Assembly (NCBI RefSeq): GCF_030010215.1
Contig: NZ_JASCRR010000001.1
Location: 1 to 64,000 of the forward strand
DNA from: Tianweitania sp. UT-5YL-CI-8
GTDB lineage: Bacteria; Pseudomonadota; Alphaproteobacteria; Rhizobiales; Rhizobiaceae
Direction: 5' to 3'
DNA length: 64,000 bases
Each line of letters opens with the position of its first letter. The first letter of the stretch is position 1. A model generated the notes under the pieces. It saw only the letters and a program-made list of their open reading frames with translations. It did not search any database and was not told where the DNA came from. Both the position numbers and the translations under genes were made by a program. This document shows positions 8,349-17,541 of this stretch, one piece after another.

Positions 8349-9292
8349 TCGGACTTCTCCTTGCCGTAGACGAACCTGATGAGGATAAGTGCCAGCCCGG
8401 CGGTTACCAGCAGCAGGATGACGGAGATCGCACCCGCCTCGCTGACGTCGAAGGTCTCGAAGGCCGATTTGAACAGCATGATCGACACCGTTTCGGTAGC
8501 CTGATTGGGACCGCCTCGCGTCAGCACCCAGACCTCGTCGAACATGCGGATGACGAACACGGTGCGGAACAGAAGCGCCACCAAGATCGCGGAGCGCAGC
8601 AAGGGCAAGGTGATGAAGCGCAGGCGCTGCCAGTATGTCGCGCCTTCCACGATCGCGGCTTCATAAGGCTCGCGCGGCAGCATCTGCATCGCTCCCAGAA
8701 GAACCAGGAACACGAAGGCGGTGTTGTGCCAGACCTCGGTGATGAAAATCGCAAAGAACGCGGTGTAGGGCCCAGCAAGCCAGGTGATCGGCGGGATGCC
8801 AAGATAGGAAAGATAATAGTTGATGACGCCGAATTCGCCGTGCCACATCAGACGGAAGACGAGTGCGACCACCAGCGGCGTCGCCATGATCGGTGCGACA
8901 AGGACCGTACGGAAGAAGCGGCGCGCCCAGATGTCCTCGTTGACGATCAGCGCCAGGCCGAGCCCGACAAAGAACTCGAAGCCGACCGCAAACAGCGTCA
9001 TCAGCAATGTCACGCGTAGGGAATTGGCAAAACGCGGATCGGACAGCACGTCGCCATAGGTAGAAAGCCCGTTGAACCGCGTCGGCAGGTCGGAGTCGAG
9101 CAGATTCCACTGGTGCAGGCTGGCATAGACATTGAACCCGATTGGGTAGAGCACCGCTATCGCGAGCACCACGAGCGCTGGCGCCACCAGAAGATAAGGC
9201 ATGAGAGTGGTGGATCCGGGCGTTCGCACGGCAAGTATCCTCTGCAACAGAAGGGAAGCGGCCCCCACATCGGGGAGCCGCGACTGCGTCAC
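8345..9292 (-). CDS. Sugar ABC transporter permease (MalF type)
   Basis: A 315-residue permease that pairs with the MalG-type protein. Hydrophobic segments begin with LLVAPALVVLAIAVLYPIGF near residue 34. The EAA loop is R-E-P-Y-E-A-A-I-V-E-G-A-T-Y-W-Q-R near residue 207. The start is a GTG (9292), directly against the stop of the binding-protein gene. Together with the binding protein and ATPase it forms a complete importer, with a predicted monosaccharide, oligosaccharide or sugar-acid substrate. Confidence 0.93.
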   Translation of the reverse strand: MTQSRLPDVGAASLLLQRILAVRTPGSTTLMPYLLVAPALVVLAIAVLYPIGFNVYASLHQWNLLDSDLPTRFNGLSTYGDVLSDPRFANSLRVTLLMTLFAVGFEFFVGLGLALIVNEDIWARRFFRTVLVAPIMATPLVVALVFRLMWHGEFGVINYYLSYLGIPPITWLAGPYTAFFAIFITEVWHNTAFVFLVLLGAMQMLPREPYEAAIVEGATYWQRLRFITLPLLRSAILVALLFRTVFVIRMFDEVWVLTRGGPNQATETVSIMLFKSAFETFDVSEAGAISVILLLVTAGLALILIRFVYGKEKSE

Positions 9293-10582
9293 TCAGGCCA
9301 GGATGGCGTTGACGGCGGCTTCGGCCTCCGCGAGCGCGTCGGCTGCAGGCTTGGCGCCGGCAAGCGCCTGGCCGAGCGACAGTCCCAAAGTGTCGTAAAC
9401 CTTTGGCAACTGGCTGACATTCGGCATGACCTTGGTCTTCGGCAGCGCGTCTTTCAAGGCGGCCGCGACCGGAACCGCGGCCTGGACCTCGGGGTCGGCA
9501 AGCACACTGAGGCGCGTGACCGGGTTACCCTTGTTGATCGCCATCCACTTCTGCTGTGGCGCATCGGTGACGAACTTGATCAGTTCCCAGGCGAGTTCCT
9601 TGTTCTTGGACGCGGCGTTCACCGACATGCACCATCCGCGCGCAGGGTAGGCCTGCTTCTTGCTCGGGTCGGCAAAAGTGGGTGCATAGCCGATCTTGCC
9701 GACGACCTGCGAGGTCTTGATATCCTCGAAGCGTGGCCAATAGGCCGAATAGAGCACGCTCATCGCCGCTCGCTGCTGGGCGATAGCATTGATGCAATCG
9801 TCGAAGCCATAGCTGACGACGCCCTCGCTGACATACTTGTCGGCGATAAGCTTGCGCCGGATGTCGAGCGCCTCGACGCCTGCGGGCGTGTTGAAAGCCG
9901 CTGTCTTCCAGTCCGGGGCGGTTAGCAGGTCCGCACCCTGGGGCGCTGCGTATTCATAGAAATCCAGCGTTCCCGCTTGGCCCTGCACGCCCTGGTAGAC
10001 GGCTCCGAAACGATCGCCTTCGGTGAGCTTACCGGCCGTCTCATAGAATTCCTGGATCGTCGTCGGGACCTTCAACCCCTTCGCCTCCAGCAAGTCCTTT
10101 CGATAGTATAGCAGGCTGCATGACATGCGCTGCGGAATGCCCAGAATTGGGCCCTCCAGCGTCTGAGGCACGCGGAACTGCTGGATGAAGCCGGGGGCAA
10201 AATCCTCAATGCCACCGGCTACGGGCGAAGCGGCGGCGAGGGCATCGAGCGGCTCAACAAATCGCGCAACGCTCGTCGTCCAGAAGGCGTCCGCGAGGCT
10301 CATGACATCGAAGCTCGAACTGCGCGAGATCAACTCCTGCTGGATGCGGGGCCCGAGAGCTTCGGTCGGGAAGGTCACGATCTCGACCTTGACCTTGTTG
10401 GTCTCCTCGAACGCCTTGAGCAGTTCGCCCTTGCCTGTCGCTTCGAATATTGCGGGGTGCGTGACCCATGACAGGGTATGGGCCTGAGCCCTCAGGACGT
10501 TGGGCATGGCAAGAACGCCGGCGGACAAGGCGGTGGCACCTGCAACAAACTGTCGACGCGTGAAATCGGTAGGCTTCGGCAT
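9293..10582 (-). CDS. Sugar ABC transporter substrate-binding protein, Tat signal
   Basis: A 429-residue extracellular solute-binding protein of family 1 and first gene of the leftward operon. The N-terminus carries a twin-arginine signal (FTRRQFVAG), then a hydrophobic stretch ending near LRAQA, so it is exported folded to the periplasm. The family pattern includes LISRSSSFDVMSLADAFW near residue 78 and W-C-M-S-V-N-A-A-S-K-N-K-E-L-A-W-E near residue 320. The start is set by a strong GGAGGAGAAA just upstream. Expression is probably controlled by the divergent IclR gene through the palindrome between them. Confidence 0.93.
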   Translation of the reverse strand: MPKPTDFTRRQFVAGATALSAGVLAMPNVLRAQAHTLSWVTHPAIFEATGKGELLKAFEETNKVKVEIVTFPTEALGPRIQQELISRSSSFDVMSLADAFWTTSVARFVEPLDALAAASPVAGGIEDFAPGFIQQFRVPQTLEGPILGIPQRMSCSLLYYRKDLLEAKGLKVPTTIQEFYETAGKLTEGDRFGAVYQGVQGQAGTLDFYEYAAPQGADLLTAPDWKTAAFNTPAGVEALDIRRKLIADKYVSEGVVSYGFDDCINAIAQQRAAMSVLYSAYWPRFEDIKTSQVVGKIGYAPTFADPSKKQAYPARGWCMSVNAASKNKELAWELIKFVTDAPQQKWMAINKGNPVTRLSVLADPEVQAAVPVAAALKDALPKTKVMPNVSQLPKVYDTLGLSLGQALAGAKPAADALAEAEAAVNAILA

Positions 10583-10604
10583 TTTCTCCTCCATTTGGCC
10601 AAAG

Positions 10605-10635
10605 TTCATATTTGACATTCTAGTTAACATATGAA
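10605..10635. promoter_or_regulatory. Candidate IclR operator between divergent genes
   Basis: Perfect inverted arms TTCATAT and ATATGAA are separated by 17 bases, in the 96-base gap between the binding-protein gene and the IclR gene. The position suits control of both. Binding by that regulator is inferred from position only. Confidence 0.45.
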
Positions 10636-10678
10636 ATACAACTTCGGACCATGATGTCAAGCGGGGATGGAGGAAACA

Positions 10679-11440
10679 GTGGCCGATCACCGTATCCCCG
10701 CGATCGAGCGGGCGATGGATGTTCTGGATATTCTTTCGCGCGAGCCGGGCGCGACGATCTCAGCCATGTCGGAATTGCTGGCCATCCCTCGTTCCACGGT
10801 CTATCGCATCCTCAACTCGCTGGAGGCGGGAGGGGTGGTTGCGAAAGAAGGCGAAGGCTACCACCTCGGGCCGAAGCTCGTCCGATGGGCCAGCGCGGTA
10901 ACGCGCGGGGTCGATCTCGTATCGCTGGCAAGACCGCATCTGGAAAAGCTTGCCGGCGAGCAGATGGCGGCGGTGAAGCTCTCGGTCCTTGAAGCCGATA
11001 AGGCGCTGGTCGTGGCGGTCGCGGAAAGTCCGCGCCAGTATTCCATTTCAACCCAGGTCGGCTCGCGCTTTCCCCTCCATGCAGGAGCGGCGAGCAAGGT
11101 GCTTCTCGCCTATGCGGACGAGGATATGCAGAGAAAGATACTCGCCCGCCCGATGGAGGCCGTGACGACATCGACGGTGGTGGATCCAGCGGTCGTATCG
11201 ACAATGCTCGTTGAAATCCGCCGCGACGGCTATGCCACCGATCACGGCGAATACGTCCTTGGGATCAATGCCGTGGCAGCACCCGTCTTCGGTCCCGATG
11301 GCGGCTGCGCCGGCGCCATGAGCGTGCCGTATCTCGCCGAAGGCGGGGAAGCGCGCGAGCGTATTCTGCGTGAAGCGGTTATGGCGGCCGCGAATACCCT
11401 GACGCGCCAGATCGGTGGATTTCGCCCACAGAAGGTGTGA
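10679..11440 (+). CDS. IclR-family transcriptional regulator
   Basis: A 253-residue IclR regulator: an N-terminal winged helix (about residues 8-65, with AISAMSELLAIPRSTVYRIL-like sequence) and a C-terminal effector domain with LHAGAASKVLLAY and GYATDHGEYVLGINAVAAPVFG. It is divergent from the sugar-acid operon and presumably responds to its substrate. I chose the GTG at 10679 because GGAGGAAACA lies just upstream; an in-frame ATG at 10667 has no useful ribosome-binding site and would itself contain the GGAGG. The esterase gene starts two bases after its stop. Confidence 0.93.
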   Translation: MADHRIPAIERAMDVLDILSREPGATISAMSELLAIPRSTVYRILNSLEAGGVVAKEGEGYHLGPKLVRWASAVTRGVDLVSLARPHLEKLAGEQMAAVKLSVLEADKALVVAVAESPRQYSISTQVGSRFPLHAGAASKVLLAYADEDMQRKILARPMEAVTTSTVVDPAVVSTMLVEIRRDGYATDHGEYVLGINAVAAPVFGPDGGCAGAMSVPYLAEGGEARERILREAVMAAANTLTRQIGGFRPQKV

Positions 11441-11441
11441 C

Positions 11442-12413
11442 ATGCCACCCAGTCCGAACGACATGCCCCAAGCCGTCCAGGACATGATGCGTCGAAGAGC
11501 TTCCGGACGCTGCGAACCGGCGATTCCGCGCTATCTTCAGCGAACCCTGTTCGACCTCGATGTGTTCGCCCGATCCGCTGCCGATGGGATTACTAGTCCG
11601 GAGGTGCCTGTAGTCGAGACGCATGTTGTCGAGATAGAGAGCGGTGCGTTTCGCATCAGGCTGTTCGCACCGCATCGTCGTCAATCACTGCCTCTGGTCC
11701 TTCACATTCACGGCGGAGCCTTCGTTCTCGGTACGATAGATTGGCCGGACGTCGACGCAAAATGCCGCCACCTATGTCTCGATACGGATTGCGTAGTCGT
11801 CAGTGTTGACTACAGGCTCGCCCCCGAGCATCGATATCCAACACAGATCGAAGACTGCTACGCCGCGCTATCTTGGTGCCGAGCGAAGGCTCTAATGCTT
11901 GGAATCGACCCTGAAAGAGTTGTCGTGATGGGTGAATCCGCGGGTGGAAATCTGGCAGCGGTGCTCGCCATGATGGTCCGCGACAGGAACGCAAGTCCGT
12001 TGCTCGGGCAGGTTTTGGAGGTTCCGCTCGTGGATCTTTTGACGCCAGAGCGGTATCCCTCCTTCTCCACCTATGCCACCGGATTCGGTCTCGAGGCAGA
12101 CGCCAGCATCGCCCGTAATCTGCCGCTCTATCTTGACGACGCGCAGCGCAGCGATGCCTACGCCTCGCCCTTGCATTCGTCCAACTTGGCCGGGCTTGCG
12201 CCTGCTTTGGTCATGACCGCGGAATTCGACATCCTGCGCGACAGCGGCAATCTTTATGCTGAGCGCCTTGCAGGCAGCGGCGTGCCGGTCACGCACTATG
12301 CCGGCGCTGGTCACAATCATGGCTCGATGTCCATGTACCAGACATGGCAACCCGCCACGGCCTGGTACCAACAGCTTGTTGCGTTTGTGAAACAGACCGT
12401 GCACCAGTGTTAA
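11442..12413 (+). CDS. Alpha/beta hydrolase (hormone-sensitive lipase family)
   Basis: A 323-residue carboxylesterase-like enzyme. The HSL family is shown by the oxyanion-hole HIHGGAFVLG near residue 78, DYRLAPEHRYP near residue 120, the nucleophile elbow GESAGGNLAA near residue 160, the acid in TAEFDILRD near residue 258 and the histidine in AGAGHNHGS near residue 288. It probably hydrolyses a small ester. The start at 11442 follows AAGGTGTGAC and lies one base after the IclR stop, so both may be one transcript. The frame is open further upstream inside the IclR gene. Confidence 0.9.
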   Translation: MPPSPNDMPQAVQDMMRRRASGRCEPAIPRYLQRTLFDLDVFARSAADGITSPEVPVVETHVVEIESGAFRIRLFAPHRRQSLPLVLHIHGGAFVLGTIDWPDVDAKCRHLCLDTDCVVVSVDYRLAPEHRYPTQIEDCYAALSWCRAKALMLGIDPERVVVMGESAGGNLAAVLAMMVRDRNASPLLGQVLEVPLVDLLTPERYPSFSTYATGFGLEADASIARNLPLYLDDAQRSDAYASPLHSSNLAGLAPALVMTAEFDILRDSGNLYAERLAGSGVPVTHYAGAGHNHGSMSMYQTWQPATAWYQQLVAFVKQTVHQC

Positions 12414-12489
12414 CTTGACCGGGTAAAGTCCCTGAAAATTTGCGACAGTCGCCAGATTGGAGCTTAGCGCAGCAAGCCGACACTTGTGA

Positions 12490-12830
12490 CGGCACTAGCA
12501 ATCTCTGTTGCCCGGCGGCAGGATCGTGCCGATCAGGACGTGAAGCATCCTGCACCGCCACATAGGTGAGACCCTGACGTCCGCAAAGCGATCGCAGCCT
12601 CGCGGGTCGGGAGGCTGAGGTCTGCCTTGGTGAGCGTGTCCCTGGCGCCGATATAGCCAATCAGCGGCTCAATGAAGGGCGCACTCCGGCGCTCGAACGA
12701 GAGCCGCCAGGCCGACGAGGCCTTGCAGATGTCATCGCCGACCGCCGGCCTGTGAAGGCGCACGACCGCGTCGCGCGGGAAAGTGGAGCGCCTGAAGGAC
12801 AACGTGAAAGAACCGACCGGATAATTGTCG
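12490..12830 (-). pseudogene. NDUFS4-like (ETC complex I accessory) gene, frameshifted
   Basis: Two minus-strand frames together resemble the NADH dehydrogenase accessory family related to NDUFS4. The first frame has AVVRLHRPA, SAWRLSFERRSAPFIEPLIG, Y-I-G-A-R-D-T-L-T-K-A-D-L-S and PTREAAIA. The second frame picks up with RQGLTYVAVQDA at about 12580. About two bases are missing between the two, near 12585. Family members read REAAIAYAERxGLxYxV without interruption. It lies downstream of the Hsp20 operon and after its terminator hairpin. It may be a true pseudogene or a sequencing indel. Confidence 0.55.
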
Positions 12831-12911
12831 TTGTCAGGCCAGAGATTGTTTCTCGTGGGACCTATATTGTTGTGCAGCGTCTCTCTAATTCGTGTCTCAT
12901 CGCAAGAAGGA

Positions 12912-12944
12912 GATGCTGGAGGCGGCCAGACCGCCTCCAGCATC
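12912..12944 (-). terminator. Hairpin terminator after the Hsp20 operon
   Basis: A perfect 14-base stem (GATGCTGGAGGCGG with its complement) and a five-base loop, directly after the Hsp20 stop. No long T run follows. Confidence 0.75.
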
Positions 12945-12947
12945 GAG

Positions 12948-13466
12948 TCAGTGTTTGCCGTTGATGGCGATGCGCTTGGCCTTTGCCTGCGCCTTCTCGG
13001 TCTTCGGCAGGGTGACGGTCAGCACGCCATTCTTGAAATCGGCGCTGACCTTGTCGTCCTCGACCTCGTAGCCGAGAGGTATGCGGCGCTCGAAGCGGCC
13101 GTAAAAGCGCTCTGAGAACTGACGGTCCTTGTCCTCCGTCTCGGACCTCTTTTCGCCCTTCAGCGTCAGCACGCCATCGTCGAGCAGAACCTCGACGTCG
13201 TTCTCCTCAAGGCCGGGCACCTCGGCCGTGACACGGATCTCCTTCTCGCCATCGGAGACCTCCACGCGCGGCCAGCCACCGCCGCCGAAGGAAGACAGCC
13301 TGCCGAGCGCCGGTAAACGGCTGTCGAAGCCCCGGAAGACGTCGTCGAACAGCCGGTTCACCTCGCGGTGCAGCGAGAGGAACGGGTCGCGTTCGTCGTC
13401 GCGGAAGACGCTCGGAAGCTGGTTGCCGTTGTTGCGGCCCCAAGGAATCAGATCACGTACACTCAT
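12948..13466 (-). CDS. Small heat-shock protein, Hsp20 family (class C/HSP18 type)
   Basis: A 172-residue alpha-crystallin chaperone that binds unfolding proteins without ATP. The N-terminal region has PFLSLHREVNRLFDDVFRGF; the alpha-crystallin domain runs from about WPRVEVSDGEKEI to F-K-N-G-V-L-T-V-T-L-P-K, with the classic PGLEENDVEV and the G-V-L-T signature. The C-terminus lacks a clear I-x-I motif. The start follows AAGGAG. It is second in a pair of Hsp20 genes, 102 bases after the other, and likely shares its heat-inducible promoter. Confidence 0.95.
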   Translation of the reverse strand: MSVRDLIPWGRNNGNQLPSVFRDDERDPFLSLHREVNRLFDDVFRGFDSRLPALGRLSSFGGGGWPRVEVSDGEKEIRVTAEVPGLEENDVEVLLDDGVLTLKGEKRSETEDKDRQFSERFYGRFERRIPLGYEVEDDKVSADFKNGVLTVTLPKTEKAQAKAKRIAINGKH

Positions 13467-13568
13467 CGTATTTCTCCTTTCATGTACTTATGGATGCCTT
13501 CAGCAAAGCTCCGCCGGGAAGCCGGACGCAAACGCCCGGCCCCAAGCAAGCCGTCATCCTGGACTGCT

Positions 13569-14048
13569 TCAGGCAGCCTGCTTTTCGGCCTCGATCTTAC
13601 GCTGTGCGACCTTCGGCGTGGCGGTGGCGCTGCCGATCTCGATGCGCCGCGGCTTCATCTCTTCGGGAATTTCGCGCTTGAGATCGATCGTCAGCAGGCC
13701 GTTCTCCAACCCAGCGCCAGTGACCTTCACGTGGTCAGCCAACTGGAAGCGGCGCTGGAAGGTGCGCCCGGCAATGCCGCGATGCAGGTATTCGCCGGTG
13801 TCCTCGCCAGACTTCTGGCCTGACACGACGAGCATGTTCTGCTCCTGCGTCATCGACAACTCGTCTTGGCTGAAGCCGGCCACCGCCATGGTTATGCGGT
13901 AGTCGTCCTCGCCGGTCCTGGCGATATCGTAGGGTGGCCAGTTATCGATGGTTGTCGGCGCCCGGCTCGCGTTTTCGAGCAGGTCGAAGATGCGATCGAA
14001 GCCGATGCTCGACCGATAGAGCGGGGTAAAGTCGAATGCTGTTCTCAT
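13569..14048 (-). CDS. Small heat-shock protein, Hsp20/IbpA type
   Basis: A 159-residue IbpA-like chaperone. The start M-R-T-A-F-D-F-T-P-L-Y-R-S-S-I-G-F-D matches rhizobial class A Hsp20 proteins. The alpha-crystallin domain includes PPYDIARTGEDDYRITMAVA and GLENGLLTIDLKREIPE, then a short tail with P-R-R-I-E-I. The start at 14048 rather than 14054 is chosen because GGAGGA would overlap the earlier ATG. The mRNA leader is a ROSE-type thermometer and the promoter is RpoH-like, so translation and transcription should both rise on heating. Confidence 0.95.
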   Translation of the reverse strand: MRTAFDFTPLYRSSIGFDRIFDLLENASRAPTTIDNWPPYDIARTGEDDYRITMAVAGFSQDELSMTQEQNMLVVSGQKSGEDTGEYLHRGIAGRTFQRRFQLADHVKVTGAGLENGLLTIDLKREIPEEMKPRRIEIGSATATPKVAQRKIEAEKQAA

Positions 14049-14137
14049 AGCCATATCCTCCATTGAGCAACATGGGTACGAGGAGCGCCAAGAAGCCGGC
14101 GCTCCCTGACCATGCCGGCCCTGTTTAGCGGCCGGCT
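14049..14137 (-). ncRNA. ROSE-type RNA thermometer in the Hsp20 leader
   Basis: The leader forms three stacked hairpins. GCCGGC arms pair first (14114-14119 with 14131-14136). GGAGCGCC then pairs with GGCGCTCC (14082-14105). The last hairpin holds CCATGTTGCTC facing GGAGGATATGG. The short TTGCTC opposite the GGAGG ribosome site and the flanking CTCGTACCCAT match the known rhizobial ROSE element, where heating opens the last hairpin. Confidence 0.85.
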
Positions 14138-14142
14138 CCATT

Positions 14143-14172
14143 GAGCTAGGAATCGTGTTTCCAGGCGTCAAG
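14143..14172 (-). promoter_or_regulatory. RpoH-type heat-shock promoter of the Hsp20 operon
   Basis: CTTG, 18 bases, then CCTAGCTC. This fits the alphaproteobacterial sigma-32 pattern and would start the transcript at about 14136, exactly at the first ROSE hairpin. The groESL promoter has the same -35, spacing and CTAGCTC. Confidence 0.7.
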
Positions 14173-14277
14173 CCCATTTCGTGATGAGTTCGAAACTTTT
14201 CGCCGGCCGTTGATCGACTTCCGGTGTTTCCAGACGTCACCCGCTCAGAATGGAGCGCAATGCTCAGCGGCTGCATA

Positions 14278-14508
14278 ATGGCGATCACACGCGAAGAGAT
14301 CGTTGCCGTGCTCGGGCCGATCGACGACGAACTCGTCGCAGAGCTGATGGGGGCAGGAGCATCGGCCGATGAGATAAGGGATGCTTGGGGCTGGCTCAAT
14401 AGCGACGAGGCTCTGATGGGGGCGGTGCGCCCGCTGCCCGGGCCAGCATCGCCTCGCTGTCATCCGGCCGGGCAAGCTTGGCGGCCGGCACTCAGTGAAT
14501 TGCGATAA
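14278..14508 (+). CDS. Small conserved rhizobial protein, C-terminus possibly altered
   Basis: A 76-residue protein starting MAITREEIVAVLGPIDDELV and continuing GAGASADEIRDAWGWLNSDEAL. I recognise this as a small conserved family of Rhizobiales with no known function; members usually go on with a short R-P-L-P-x-G-R ending. Here the last 25 residues (after VRPLPG) are Pro/Ala/Arg-rich and look like shifted frame, so the 3' end may have mutated. It overlaps the end of the convergent usg gene by 17 bases. Confidence 0.6.
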   Translation: MAITREEIVAVLGPIDDELVAELMGAGASADEIRDAWGWLNSDEALMGAVRPLPGPASPRCHPAGQAWRPALSELR

Positions 14509-14770
14509 TGCCGTCCACCGCCTTCCACTCGGACGGCCTGATCAGGCGATGGTGGGCGACGCGCACCGAGTGCAGCGTGCCATCCAACGTTTCCTTCCAG
14601 TAATCGAGGAAACCACGCAGTTCGGGAAAGTCGGGCGCGAGATCATATTCCTGCCAGACATAAAGCTGCAGCAGGCTCGGATGATCGGGCATGTGGTAGT
14701 GAATCTCGGCGGTTGTCAGACCATAACCCTCTATCTGCATGCGGAATTCCCGGCTCACGCGGCTCGCCAT
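14492..14770 (-). CDS. usg: Usg family protein
   Basis: A 92-residue member of the Usg family, first noted beside tryptophan genes and of unknown function. The sequence E-G-Y-G-L-T-T-A-E-I-H-Y-H-M-P-D-H-P-S-L, then L-Q-L-Y-V-W-Q-E-Y-D-L-A-P-D-F-P-E-L and HSVRVAHHRLI, is diagnostic. No membrane segment or signal is present. The start at 14770 follows AAAGGAGT. It lies 27 bases after the preceding small gene and is likely cotranscribed with it. Trp genes are not present here. Confidence 0.9.
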   Translation of the reverse strand: MASRVSREFRMQIEGYGLTTAEIHYHMPDHPSLLQLYVWQEYDLAPDFPELRGFLDYWKETLDGTLHSVRVAHHRLIRPSEWKAVDGIIAIH

Positions 14771-14797
14771 GCAACACTCCTTTCGCAATCTCCAGAT

Positions 14798-15142
14798 CTA
14801 GGCATCAAGTCGCTGGAGGCTCTCGCGGTTCCGCGCCCCGCTGTCGGAAGCCGTTGCCGGAAGGAACCGATCAAGGCTCACCAGGGCGTTCATGATCTCG
14901 TCGAAGGATACTGGGGTTTCCGCGCCCGGCGGCTGGCGCAACGCCGGAATGGATTCCACCGCGCAGGCGTCCGAGGCCCAGGAAGAAAGTATGGCACGCT
15001 TTTCCTGCACATCGAGCGTACGGTCGGCCAGCACGTCATCCGGACGCTTGAAGAAGCGCGCCGGCGTCAAAAGCCGGTCGACGAAAGAGTCCAAGGTTTC
15101 GCGTGCAATTGAAGGGATGATCGGGGCAGGCTTCTTTTCCAT
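14798..15142 (-). CDS. Hypothetical protein upstream of usg
   Basis: A 114-residue soluble protein. The start is firm: GAGAGGAGG lies just upstream. The sequence contains ARETLDSFVDRLLTPARFFK, VLADRTLDVQEKRAILSSWA and SFDEIMNALVSLDRFLP, with two predicted helical stretches. It resembles small uncharacterised rhizobial proteins whose core reads DxxLxxxEKRAILASWASD. It diverges from groESL. A CTTG-N18-CCAAAATT element at 15208-15237 could be a second heat-shock promoter, but its -10 is poor. Function unknown. Confidence 0.75.
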   Translation of the reverse strand: MEKKPAPIIPSIARETLDSFVDRLLTPARFFKRPDDVLADRTLDVQEKRAILSSWASDACAVESIPALRQPPGAETPVSFDEIMNALVSLDRFLPATASDSGARNRESLQRLDA

Positions 15143-15286
15143 CGATGGTCCTCCTCTCGCAGATAACTCCTGTTGTTGTCGCCGGAATCGGCGCTGGGGA
15201 CGAAAGAAATTTTGGATAAACTTTTTGCGGTTGCAAGAGGGGAGATGCCTCGCGTGAACGAAAAAATGCGCAACGATTACAAATCG

Positions 15287-15313
15287 ATGGCACTCACCAT
15301 GTGCGAGTGCTAA
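15287..15313. promoter_or_regulatory. CIRCE element (HrcA operator) upstream of groESL
   Basis: The right arm GAGTGCTAA is a perfect CIRCE half-site. After a nine-base spacer the left arm is ATGGCACTC instead of TTAGCACTC, so seven of nine bases match. This is the standard 9-9-9 layout bound by the HrcA repressor. Confidence 0.9.
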
Positions 15314-15330
15314 AATTTTTGCGCCAACCT

Positions 15331-15360
15331 CTTGAAACCGGAAAATTCCAAAACTAGCTC
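15331..15360 (+). promoter_or_regulatory. RpoH-type promoter of groESL
   Basis: CTTG, 18 bases, ACTAGCTC, about 110 bases before groES. It matches the Hsp20 promoter at 14143-14172 in -35, spacing and -10. Together with CIRCE it suggests dual control by HrcA and sigma-32. Confidence 0.65.
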
Positions 15361-15469
15361 GATATGTGCGCGATGCCTGATGAGGGGTCGCGGCACCCTG
15401 CATCGGTCCGATATTGCCGGTCCGGTGCGGAGGAACCTCAAACTCTGTTTGTCCTTGAAGGAGAACGAC

Positions 15470-15784
15470 ATGGCGTTCCGTCCATTGCATGACCGCATCC
15501 TGGTCCGCCGCATCGAAGCCGACGAAAAGACGGCTGGCGGCATCATTATCCCCGACACCGCGAAGGAAAAGCCGCAGGAGGGCGAGGTTATCGCCGTCGG
15601 CTCTGGCGCCCGCAACGAAGCCGGTCAGCTTCAGCCGCTCGACGTCAAGGCCGGCGACCACATCCTGTTCGGCAAGTGGTCCGGCACCGAGATCAAGCTC
15701 GACGGCGAGGACCTTATCATCATGAAGGAAAGCGACGTGATGGGGATTATCGAGCAAGCTGCCGAACTGAAGAAGGCCGCCTGA
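15470..15784 (+). CDS. groES: Co-chaperonin GroES
   Basis: A 104-residue GroES, the heptameric lid of the GroEL folding chamber. It begins [15 protein letters not shown]. The mobile loop is [11 protein letters not shown] and the centre has [13 protein letters not shown], then [10 protein letters not shown] and M-K-E-S-D-V-M-G-I. The start is set by AAGGAGAACGAC. It is followed 57 bases later by groEL in the normal order. Confidence 0.99.
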   Translation: MAFRPLHDRILVRRIEADEKTAGGIIIPDTAKEKPQEGEVIAVGSGARNEAGQLQPLDVKAGDHILFGKWSGTEIKLDGEDLIIMKESDVMGIIEQAAELKKAA

Positions 15785-15829
15785 CGGCTTCTGGCAATGA
15801 TTACCAGTCAACGAAAAGCTGCCTAATGA

Positions 15830-17473
<1,644 letters not shown>

Positions 17474-17486
17474 AGAGATCTGAGCA

Positions 17487-17519
17487 AACTCCCGCGCCTC
17501 CTCAAGATGCGCGGGAGTT
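17487..17519 (+). terminator. Hairpin after groEL
   Basis: AACTCCCGCGC pairs perfectly with GCGCGGGAGTT across an 11-base loop. No T run follows, so it may be a partial terminator or an mRNA-stabilising hairpin. Confidence 0.6.
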
Positions 17520-17541
17520 CACGGAGAGGTTCGAGGCTGAC

